This document shows positions 31,999 through 39,005 of a DNA stretch of 64,000 nt, in pieces (the stretch's first letter is position 1; each line of letters opens with the position of its first letter). The translations under genes and the position numbers were made by a program. Under the pieces are notes generated by a model. It was not told the DNA's origin. It did not search any database and saw only the letters and a program-made list of their open reading frames with translations. Source of the DNA: Trueperaceae bacterium (lineage in GTDB: Bacteria > Deinococcota > Deinococci > Deinococcales > Trueperaceae); assembly GCA_023954415.1 (NCBI GenBank), contig JAMLIB010000003.1:62001-126000 (forward strand), written 5' to 3'.

Positions 31999-33474
31999 AT
32001 GAGGCCCACCCAGCGAGTGGCCATGTTCGTCCTCATAGCGGTCGCCATCGTGGCCGTCTTGTACACGCGGCTGAGCGGCGGTGGCGAGCCGGCGTCGGGG
32101 GAGGGCGTGGCCACCGGTGCCGCGTCTCGACAAGGGCCGGCCGACACGCCGTCCGATCGGGTGGCGGAGGATGCCCAGGCCCAAGAGGTACCGTCCTCGG
32201 TCCGCGTCGGCTCGGCTCGCGACCAGCAGGTGGCCACGGTGCCGGACGACGGCTTCGCAGGTCTCCTCGAGGGTTCGAGGCCCGCTGACGCCCAGCCGGC
32301 CGGGACGGCGACGGGCGCTCGGGACGCGGCTCCGGCGGGAGATGCCCAGCAGCCAGGGTCGCCCGTGAACGGACAAGGCGCAGACCACGAGGAGGAGGGC
32401 GGCCAGGGGACCGAGGCGGCTACGGACGCCGCCGCGCCGCCGAACGCTCTGACCGTGGCGGGAGGAGTAGTTACCCTCACGTACCCGGCCGAGTTGGCGC
32501 TCGCCACGACCGGGCAGCCCCTGCCGATCGCCTCGACCATCCCCCCGTGTGACGACGGCTTCGACTACTGCTTCTACATGCCCGAAGGCGCCTTCGCCGG
32601 GACGAACTTCCGCGCCGCGGGCATGAGCGTGACGCTCCGCAAAGGTCTCACGAGCCGGTTGAGCTGCCTGCTCGCTCAGCCGGACGGTTACCAGGACCTG
32701 CAGCCCGGACTGGTCGTGCCTATGCGCGAAAGCGTCGGCCAAGACGTTGGCGGCTCCGCGGAGAGGGACTCGACCGCGGAGACCGGCGGCGGAGCGCCTG
32801 CCGGTCCCGCCACCTCCCGCTTCGGCGGTCTTGGCGAAGGCGCTGCCGGCACGTACTACAACGGTGAGGAGCGCCGCCTCTTCGTCGCTGGTGCTTGCTA
32901 CGAGTTCACGACCCGCGTCGTGGAGTCGCAGTTCGGCAACTACCCGGAGGGCGCGGTGAAGGAGTACACGGCCGAGCAGCGCGGGGCGACGCTCGCCCGG
33001 TTCGACGAAGTGCTCGCGAACGCCACGGTTACGGTCGGTGACGAGGTCGAGCCCGTCGAGTGGCCGCGCGCGGGCACGTCCGACCTCGCCCCCTTCATCC
33101 GGCTCGACGAGCCGGCCGCGGGCGACCTCATGACGAGCCCGGTACGGCTCAGCGGCGAGGCCGTCGGGCCCTGGTACTTCGAGGGGTCGTTCCCCGTGAG
33201 CGTCGTGGCGCAAGACGGCACCGTGTTGGGCCAGGGCTTCGTTAGCGCCCAGGCGGAGTGGATGGTGGACGGCTTGGTCCCGTTCACGGGCGAGGTGGAG
33301 TTCGAGGCGCCGGCGGGCGGTTCGCGAGACCAAGCGAGCGCCGATGAGCAGGGCCGAGCCGCCTCCGCCTTGCCGGTGACCCTCGTGCTGGCGCGTGACA
33401 ACCCCTCGGATCTGCCGGAGCACGACGCCGCGCTGCACGTGATGGTCGGCGTGGCGGTCGGGGCGGGTGAATGA
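31999..33474 (+). CDS. membrane-anchored protein with C-terminal Gmad2 domain
   Basis: Protein of 491 aa. One N-terminal helix (about residues 8-22) anchors it. A long low-complexity Ala/Gly/Asp/Glu linker (about 26-145) follows, then a unique domain (about 150-350) with Cys in "IPPCDDGFDYCFYMPEGAF"-like and "LFVAGACYEFTTRVV"-like positions that may form disulphides. The C-terminal ~90 residues match Gmad2 ("SPVRLSGEAVGPWYFEGSFPV"-like, "VSAQAEWMVDGLVPFTGEVEF"-like), an immunoglobulin-like domain of cell-envelope and spore-germination proteins. A CAATAT box lies 6 nt before the ATG. The role is unknown; an envelope-associated function is likely. Confidence 0.7.
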   Translation: MRPTQRVAMFVLIAVAIVAVLYTRLSGGGEPASGEGVATGAASRQGPADTPSDRVAEDAQAQEVPSSVRVGSARDQQVATVPDDGFAGLLEGSRPADAQPAGTATGARDAAPAGDAQQPGSPVNGQGADHEEEGGQGTEAATDAAAPPNALTVAGGVVTLTYPAELALATTGQPLPIASTIPPCDDGFDYCFYMPEGAFAGTNFRAAGMSVTLRKGLTSRLSCLLAQPDGYQDLQPGLVVPMRESVGQDVGGSAERDSTAETGGGAPAGPATSRFGGLGEGAAGTYYNGEERRLFVAGACYEFTTRVVESQFGNYPEGAVKEYTAEQRGATLARFDEVLANATVTVGDEVEPVEWPRAGTSDLAPFIRLDEPAAGDLMTSPVRLSGEAVGPWYFEGSFPVSVVAQDGTVLGQGFVSAQAEWMVDGLVPFTGEVEFEAPAGGSRDQASADEQGRAASALPVTLVLARDNPSDLPEHDAALHVMVGVAVGAGE

Positions 33475-33531
33475 GCGCTTAAGTACATACGCTCGTGGCG
33501 CGGTGTCTACGTGAGGAAGGTCGCTGCCAGG

Positions 33532-33830
33532 CTAGCCGACGACCTCGAGACCCGGGATATCGCTGAAGTCTGCCGTGTTGACCGTCCAGAGCTTGGCGTC
33601 CCTGGCGAGAGCGCAAGCAGCGATCGCCAGATCCGCTTCACGACCCCTTGGCCTCTTCACCGACGTGTATTGCGTAGCGGCTTATCTGAGCTTCCGGACA
33701 AGCCCTTACCTGACAGTCTGCCGCCGCCACGTCTACTCTCTCGCACCAGTTCGATCTCTCGGTCGATCTCGACCTGTGGTCGCGCGGCTATCGCCGGAAC
33801 CAACTCGTCGAACACCTGCAGAAGGCGTCT
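33532..33830 (-). pseudogene. decayed VapC (PIN domain) toxin remnant
   Basis: Downstream of the vapB antitoxin, the minus strand encodes pieces of a VapC protein in different frames. The C-terminal 42 codons (33532-33660) read "EADLAIAACALARDAKLW" and "NTADFSDIPGL", the typical PIN end with the D-x-x-I-A-A motif. A piece near 33750-33830 reads "LLQVFDELVPAIAARPQVE" in another frame. Stop codons separate them, and the N-terminal L-D-T/S-N-V motif is missing. At least one frameshift and a 5' deletion are required, so no active toxin is made. Confidence 0.65.
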
Positions 33831-33833
33831 TCT

Positions 33834-33983
33834 CTACGCTTCGCTCAGCTTGCCGACACGCTCTGCGTAATCCTGGATGGCTTCGCGGACGATCTCGCTC
33901 TTGGGCTTCCTCAAGGCTTCGGAGGTCCGCTGAAGCCGGTCAGCTGTGGCCTCATCCAGGCTGAAGGTCATCTTCACTGCCAT
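33834..33983 (-). CDS. vapB: ribbon-helix-helix antitoxin, VapB/CopG family
   Basis: Small DNA-binding antitoxin of 49 aa: "MTFSLDEATADRLQRTSEA" forms the beta-strand and first helix, and "RKPKSEIVREAIQDYAERV" the second helix. The start is set at the ATG (33981-33983). A longer frame adds 27 unrelated residues and would swallow the palindrome TTATGGCCATAA that sits 1 nt upstream and is the natural autoregulatory site. The cognate toxin downstream is decayed, so this is an orphan that may persist as a repressor. Confidence 0.7.
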   Translation of the reverse strand: MAVKMTFSLDEATADRLQRTSEALRKPKSEIVREAIQDYAERVGKLSEA

Positions 33984-33984
33984 A

Positions 33985-33996
33985 TTATGGCCATAA
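33985..33996. promoter_or_regulatory. palindrome TTATGGCCATAA, candidate vapB operator
   Basis: A perfect 12-bp palindrome lies immediately upstream of the vapB start, in AT-rich promoter DNA with TATTGT as a possible -10 element. RHH antitoxins repress their own operons by binding such sites. A nearby GGAGCC-cagcc-GGCTCC hairpin (34025-34041) may end transcription from upstream. Confidence 0.5.
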
Positions 33997-34144
33997 GACA
34001 ATAGGCACTGGCATCGCTTCGATCGGAGCCCAGCCGGCTCCATGTTGTCTGTCAGCCATGACAAGGCGGGTATCTTGAGTCCATGTCATAGGCAGGCGAC
34101 GATAGCCAGCGACCGTAGCACCGCGTCCTTGGACCCCTCTCCGT

Positions 34145-34864
34145 TCACAGCGACAGATACGCCGCCCTCACCCCGGGATCCCCGAGCAGCTCCCGCCCGC
34201 TGCCCTCCTTGACGACCTCGCCGTTCTCCAGCACGTAGGCGCGGTCCGCGATGCTCAAGGACTGCTGCACGTTCTGCTCGACGAGCACGACGGTGACGCC
34301 CTCCGCGTTGATCTGCCTCAGGGCGCGGAAGACTGTCAGCGACAGCGCCGGCGAGAGGCCGAGCGACGGTTCGTCGACGAGCAGTAGGCGCGGGTCGCTC
34401 ATCAACGCTCTGCCGATGGCGAGCATCTGTCGTTCGCCGCCGGAGAGCGTGCCGGCGAGCTGCGCGCCGCGCTCGGCCAGGCGCGGGAAGAGGTCGAAGA
34501 CGAGCTTGCGGTTGCGCGCCGCGTTCGGCTTGGCGCGGCTCAGGTACTCCGCGCCGCTCTCGAGGTTCTCGCGCACGGTCATGAGGGGGAAGAGCTGACG
34601 CCCTTCCGGCACGTGCCCGATGCCGGAGCGGACGATGCGCGCCGCGCTCGAGCCGAGGAGCGACGTGGCGCCGAAGGCGCTCATGCTGCCCGCTCGAGCC
34701 TGCACGAGGCCGCTGATAGTGCGCAGCAGCGTCGTCTTGCCCGCGCCGTTGGCGCCGATGATGGTGACGAGCTCGCCCTCGTCCACGTGCAGGTCGACGT
34801 CCCAGAGGACCGTGATCTTGCCGTAACCGGCCCGCAGGCCGCTGATCTCGAGCGCCCGTCCCAT
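34145..34864 (-). CDS. livF: branched-chain-type ABC transporter ATP-binding protein LivF
   Basis: Second ATPase of a Liv-type importer, 239 aa, at the cytoplasmic face. Motifs seen: Walker A GANGAGKT, signature LSGGERQ, Walker B "LLLVDEPSLGLSP", switch His replaced by Gln in "VLVEQNVQ" (usual for LivF), and the C-terminal "VLENGEVVKEGSGRELLGDPGVRAAYLS"-like tail. It is the last gene of the minus-strand operon, and livG ends directly before its start. The substrate is probably a carboxylic acid rather than an amino acid, given the acyl-CoA ligase in the same operon. Confidence 0.9.
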   Translation of the reverse strand: MGRALEISGLRAGYGKITVLWDVDLHVDEGELVTIIGANGAGKTTLLRTISGLVQARAGSMSAFGATSLLGSSAARIVRSGIGHVPEGRQLFPLMTVRENLESGAEYLSRAKPNAARNRKLVFDLFPRLAERGAQLAGTLSGGERQMLAIGRALMSDPRLLLVDEPSLGLSPALSLTVFRALRQINAEGVTVVLVEQNVQQSLSIADRAYVLENGEVVKEGSGRELLGDPGVRAAYLSL

Positions 34865-35728
34865 CTAGGCGTCCTTTCCAGGCGTGTCGCCCGTGTCGCC
34901 GCCGGGCGCGTCGTGGACCGACGGCACCTCGGCCGACGGCACCTCGGTCGATGACACGTCCGCCGACGTCACGCCGGCTCGCTCCGCACCGTCCCGGGAG
35001 CCGTCGTCCTCGACGCCGAGGTACGCCTCCACGACGCGTGGGTCGCTCGTCACCTCGGCGTACGTGCCGCGCGCCAGCTCGGAGCCGTGGTCCATGACCA
35101 GCACCCTGTCGGCGAGGTCGCGCACGACGGGCATGACGTGCTCGATGAAGACCACCGTTATCCCCTCGTCCCGCACGCCGCGGACGAGCTCCACGGCTTG
35201 GCGCGCCTCCCCCGGACGCAAGCCGGCCATCACTTCGTCCAGCAGGAGGACCTTCGGCTGGGTGGCGAGCGCCCGCGCTATCTCGAGGCGCTTCTCCTGG
35301 AGGAGGTTGAGGTCCTCGACCGGCTGGTCGCGCAGGCGGTCCAGGCCGGTGCGCTCGAGCGCCCGGTCCGCGCGGCGGCGCGCCTCTACGCTGCTGACGC
35401 CCTCGGAGCCGAACTGTGCGCCGACCAGGACGTTCTCGGCCACCGTCATCTCGGGGAACGGCTGGACGACCTGGAAGGCGCGCCCCAACCCCAGGCGGCA
35501 GCGTCGGTAGGTCGGCATGGCCGTGATGTCCGTGCCGAGGAGCTCGAGTCTCCCGGACGTCGGCGTGAGGAGGCCGGAGACCAGGTTGAGGAGCGTCGTC
35601 TTGCCCGCGCCGTTGGGACCGATGATCGCGAAGATCTCGCCGGGTGCCGCCTCGAACGACACGTCCTTCACCGCGACCAGTCCCCCGAACGACTTGCTCA
35701 AGCCGGTGGCGCGCAACACGGTGCTCAT
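34865..35728 (-). CDS. livG: branched-chain-type ABC transporter ATP-binding protein LivG
   Basis: First ATPase of the importer, 287 aa. Walker A is GPNGAGKT (37-44), Walker B "LLLDEVMAGL" (161-170), with switch His in "VFIEHVMPVV". The signature region reads "LNLLQEKRLEIARALA", without the usual LSGGQ/LPYGQ. Such divergence occurs in some LivG paralogues of carboxylate importers, but it is worth noting. The last ~45 residues form an acidic Ser/Thr/Val-rich tail with an imperfect repeat ("SADVSSTEVPSAEVPSV") not found in ordinary LivG. It abuts livF with no gap and overlaps livM by 4 nt. Confidence 0.88.
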   Translation of the reverse strand: MSTVLRATGLSKSFGGLVAVKDVSFEAAPGEIFAIIGPNGAGKTTLLNLVSGLLTPTSGRLELLGTDITAMPTYRRCRLGLGRAFQVVQPFPEMTVAENVLVGAQFGSEGVSSVEARRRADRALERTGLDRLRDQPVEDLNLLQEKRLEIARALATQPKVLLLDEVMAGLRPGEARQAVELVRGVRDEGITVVFIEHVMPVVRDLADRVLVMDHGSELARGTYAEVTSDPRVVEAYLGVEDDGSRDGAERAGVTSADVSSTEVPSAEVPSVHDAPGGDTGDTPGKDA

Positions 35729-36771
35729 GCGCGCTCCCCGGTCGTGCCCGATGCGCTCGCTCCGCCGCGCTTGAACAGCTTGGACCCAAGGCCGACGAGC
35801 CCGCGCGGCATGAAGAGGATGGACGCTACCAGGACGATGCCGTAGCCGATGAGGTACCCCTCGGAGAAGGTGCGCTTGAGGGTCTCCTCGATGCCGGCGA
35901 GGACGGTGGCCCCGAGGATGGGGCCGAGGGTCGTGTACAGGCCGCCGAAGATGGGCGTCACGAGGGCGAGGACGGTCGTGTGGACCGAGAAGGCGCCGTC
36001 CGGGCTCACGCTGCCCAAACGGTGCGCCTCGACGGCGCCGAGCAGCCCGGCGACGAAGCTCGAGAGCACGAAGGCGAGGAGCTTCATGCGCGCCGGGTTC
36101 ACGCCCATCACGCCGGCCACCTGCTCGTTCGTACGTACGGCCGTGAAGGCCGCCCGCAGGCGCGAGCGTTGGATCACGACGGAGATGACGACGGCCACGA
36201 CCAGCAGGCCGGCGTAGACCCAGAAGTACCCCTGGTTGCGTAAGAACGCGACCTCCCAGCGCTCCATGCTGCCCGCGACGAACGTGGGCCGGAAGAGGGC
36301 GGGCACGTTGATGCCGGCCGCCCCGCCCGCCACGGCCGTCGGCATGCGCTGCACGGCGGCCTTGAGGACCTCCGTGAACGCGAGGGTCGCGATGGCGAAG
36401 TAGATACCGAAGAGCCGGAGCGTCACCGAGCCGAGGCCGAGCGCAAGCACGGCGGCGGCGAGGCCGCCCAAGGGGATGCCGAGCCAGAGCGGCGCACCGG
36501 TGAGCTTGAAGAGGACCGCCACCGTGTACGCCCCGGCGCCCGTGAAGGCGGCGTGGGCGAGCGAGAGTTGGCCCGTGCGCGCGAGCATGTCCCACGACAG
36601 TGCCAGGACGGCGAGGACGAGCGCGTTCGTGGCGAGCGACAGGTAGCTGACGGAGGCCCGGCCGAAGACCTCGCGAAGCACGGCGGGCAGGAACACGAGG
36701 AGGACGGCGAGGGCCGCCGTGACGACCAGGTCGCGAGTAAGGCCCCTCACGCGACCCTCCGCGAGCGCCAC
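35725..36771 (-). CDS. livM: branched-chain-type ABC transporter permease LivM
   Basis: Inner-membrane permease, 348 aa, with eight to nine hydrophobic segments. The LivM signature is present: "GQLSLAHAAFTGAGAYTVAVL"-like near residues 68-88 and "IQRSRLRAAFTAVRTNEQVAGVMGVN"-like cytoplasmic loop followed by "MKLLAFVLSSFVAGLLGA". "VLALVTPIFGGLYTTLGPILGA"-like is the family's conserved late helix. It overlaps livH by 25 nt and livG by 4 nt. Confidence 0.9.
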   Translation of the reverse strand: MALAEGRVRGLTRDLVVTAALAVLLVFLPAVLREVFGRASVSYLSLATNALVLAVLALSWDMLARTGQLSLAHAAFTGAGAYTVAVLFKLTGAPLWLGIPLGGLAAAVLALGLGSVTLRLFGIYFAIATLAFTEVLKAAVQRMPTAVAGGAAGINVPALFRPTFVAGSMERWEVAFLRNQGYFWVYAGLLVVAVVISVVIQRSRLRAAFTAVRTNEQVAGVMGVNPARMKLLAFVLSSFVAGLLGAVEAHRLGSVSPDGAFSVHTTVLALVTPIFGGLYTTLGPILGATVLAGIEETLKRTFSEGYLIGYGIVLVASILFMPRGLVGLGSKLFKRGGASASGTTGERA

Positions 36772-37613
36772 ACGAGCACGACGAAGATGATCGCGAAGAA
36801 GACCATGTTGCGCAGCGCGTCGCCGTTGGGCACGAGCGTCGCGACGAGCGACTCGGCCAGGGCGACGGTGAGCGCCGCCCCCAAGATGCCCCGGATGTTG
36901 CCCAGCCCGGCGAGGACGACGATGGCGAACGCCTTGAGCGTGAACCCGAGCCCGACCGTGGGGGTGGGCGACTGTATGACGCCGATCATCACCCCGCCGA
37001 GTCCGGCCAGGAGCGCGGAGAGGGCGAAGGCGACGAGGTACACGCGGTCGACCTCGAGCCCCACGAGGCCAGCCCCGATGCGGTTCTGCGCGACGGCCCG
37101 CATGGCGCGTCCCAACGGCGTCGAGGCGAGCATCCAGTAGAGGCCGGCCACGAGCACGAGCGAGATTACGAAGCTCCCGAGCGGCACGGCGCCGATGCTC
37201 ACGCCGCCGACCTGGAAGCCCAACGAGCGGTAGGGCACGTTCGCGATGGTGCGGGGGTCGCCGCCCCAGATCAGGAGGGCCAGGTTCTGCAAGATGATGC
37301 CTATGCCGAAGGTCAGGAGCATCTGGTTGAGCTCGGGCGCCCGCAGCACGAAGCGGATGGAAGATAGGTAGATGAGCGCGCCGATCACGGCGAGGGCCGG
37401 CGCCACGAAGAGAAGCGACAGCAGCGGGTCGAACCCGAAGCCGACGAACAGCTGATAGGCGAGGAACGCGCCCACCATGAAGAACTCGCCGTGCGCGAAG
37501 TTGACGATCCCGATGACGCCGATGGCCAGCGCCAGCCCTACGGACACGAGCGCGTAGAGCCCGGAGGCGAGCACGCCGGACACGATGGCTTGGGGCAGGA
37601 GAGACAGGTCCAT
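36747..37613 (-). CDS. livH: branched-chain-type ABC transporter permease LivH
   Basis: Second permease of the importer, 288 aa, about eight helices. Typical LivH elements are "GLYALVSVGLALAIGVIGIVNFAHGEFFMVGAF"-like at residues 19-51, "STPLGRAMRAVAQNRIGAGLVGLEVDRVYLVAF"-like coupling loop, and "AFAIVVLAGLGNIRGILGA"-like late helix. It follows the binding-protein gene after a 68-nt gap containing a strong hairpin. Confidence 0.9.
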   Translation of the reverse strand: MDLSLLPQAIVSGVLASGLYALVSVGLALAIGVIGIVNFAHGEFFMVGAFLAYQLFVGFGFDPLLSLLFVAPALAVIGALIYLSSIRFVLRAPELNQMLLTFGIGIILQNLALLIWGGDPRTIANVPYRSLGFQVGGVSIGAVPLGSFVISLVLVAGLYWMLASTPLGRAMRAVAQNRIGAGLVGLEVDRVYLVAFALSALLAGLGGVMIGVIQSPTPTVGLGFTLKAFAIVVLAGLGNIRGILGAALTVALAESLVATLVPNGDALRNMVFFAIIFVVLVWRSRRVA

Positions 37614-37627
37614 GGTGGTCTCGGGGC

Positions 37628-37672
37628 CTTCGGTCGGGGAGGGCGTGAGGAGAGCGCCCCCCCCGACCGAAG
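37628..37672 (-). terminator. 18-bp hairpin between binding-protein and livH genes
   Basis: Arms at 37628-37645 and 37655-37672 (CTTCGGTCGGGG... and ...CCCCGACCGAAG) pair over 18 bp with one mismatch, enclosing a 9-nt loop. It lies 9 nt after the binding-protein stop, before livH. There is no T tract on the minus strand. Like the hairpin at 20721-20756 it probably gives high binding-protein and lower membrane-protein expression. Confidence 0.65.
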
Positions 37673-37681
37673 CGGTCAGCC

Positions 37682-38872
37682 TTACCGGCAGCTAGCCAGC
37701 GGCGCCGTGGCGCGCGCGAGCGGCCAGACGATCTCGCGGACGCCGTCCTGGAACTGGAAGACGTTCCACATCTCGGAGCCGAAGCCCTGGTGCAGGGCGA
37801 TGACGGACGGCTTGAAGCTCCACTCGCCCATCGGCGACCGGAAGGTGCCGTTCTGCAGGGCCGCGATCACCGCGTCCTGGTCGGTGGTGCCGGCGGCGTT
37901 GATGGCGTCGGCGTAGCTCCAGAGCTGGGCGTACGCGAGCGCGGCCATGTAGTTGTCGGGCGCCTTGCCGTGCATGGCGACGTAGGCGTCGAGGAAGGTC
38001 TTCGCCTCGGCGTTCGGGAGGTTGGGCAGGTAGCCGATCAGGCCGGTCACGCACTGCGCCTCGGGGGCCGCGTCGAACTCGCTCGGCCATCCCGGAGGGG
38101 CGCCGAAGATGTACTGCGGGTCGTACTTGAGCTCGCGGATCTGGCTCGTGAGGGGCACGACGTCGGAGTCGTAGCCGATCCAGAAGAGGGCGTCGGCGCC
38201 GGACGCGGCCGCCTTGGCGATGGTCGCGCGGAAGTCGCCGGTGCCGCCCGTGAGGGTCGACTTGAAGGCCTCTACGAGCGGGACGCTCATGCCGGCGTCC
38301 TGGAGCAGGCCGGCCGCGGCGATGGCGCCCGGGCCGCCGAACGCGGAGTCCTCATGCAGCAGGGCGACGCTCTTCACGCCCGTGCTGGCCATGAAGGCCG
38401 TGCTTGCCTCGGTGTTCTGGTAGTCCCACGGGTGCACGTGGAAGAACCAGGGCTCCGCGCCCAGGAGCTCCTCGATGCCGTCGAAGCCGTCGATGCCGAC
38501 GCCCGAGACGGCGCCACCGATCCACGACACGACGGGCTGGAAGGTGCGGAACGACTCGACGAGGGCGAGGGTCACGCCGGACGAGTAGCCGCCCGCGATG
38601 AACTCGACGCCGTCCTCGGTCATGAGCTTCTCGAAGGCGGCGACGCCGGTGGCGGCGTCGGCCTTCGTGTCCTCGATGACGATCTCGAGGGGCTGGCCGA
38701 GCACGCCGCCGGCCGCGTTGATCTCGGCGAGGGCGAGCTCGAAGCCGGCCTTCTGCGCCTGGCCGGTGCCGGCCGCGCCGCCCGTGAGGGGCGAGAGCAC
38801 GCCGATGGTCACGCCTTGCGCCGTGGCGACGGCGAAGAGCGCGACTACGAGGGTTGCGATGATGCGCTTCAT
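37682..38872 (-). CDS. branched-chain-type ABC transporter substrate-binding protein (LivJ/Peripla_BP_6)
   Basis: Periplasmic binding protein, 396 aa, with a signal peptide ("MKRIIATLVVALFAVATAQ") cleaved near Gln. "TIGVLSPLTGGAAGTGQAQKAGFELALAEINAAGGV"-like N-lobe and "LVESFRTFQPVVSWIGGAVSG"-like hinge region place it in the Peripla_BP_6 family. Several family members bind aromatic or alicyclic acids. AAGGAGGA lies 5-7 nt before the ATG. It follows the ligase-hydrolase gene by 133 nt in the same operon. The region between has two copies of CGGTCTCGGGT but no clear promoter. Confidence 0.88.
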   Translation of the reverse strand: MKRIIATLVVALFAVATAQGVTIGVLSPLTGGAAGTGQAQKAGFELALAEINAAGGVLGQPLEIVIEDTKADAATGVAAFEKLMTEDGVEFIAGGYSSGVTLALVESFRTFQPVVSWIGGAVSGVGIDGFDGIEELLGAEPWFFHVHPWDYQNTEASTAFMASTGVKSVALLHEDSAFGGPGAIAAAGLLQDAGMSVPLVEAFKSTLTGGTGDFRATIAKAAASGADALFWIGYDSDVVPLTSQIRELKYDPQYIFGAPPGWPSEFDAAPEAQCVTGLIGYLPNLPNAEAKTFLDAYVAMHGKAPDNYMAALAYAQLWSYADAINAAGTTDQDAVIAALQNGTFRSPMGEWSFKPSVIALHQGFGSEMWNVFQFQDGVREIVWPLARATAPLASCR

Positions 38873-39005
38873 TCTTCCTCCTTCGTTGCTCCGGGTCTTT
38901 CCCGGTGTCGAACGGGTCTGGGTTGCGGCTGGGTACGCCGGTGGTGGTCGGCTCGGGTCTTCCGAGCGGTCTCGGGTTCGGTCTCGGGTCGGGCGCCCTC
39001 GGGGC

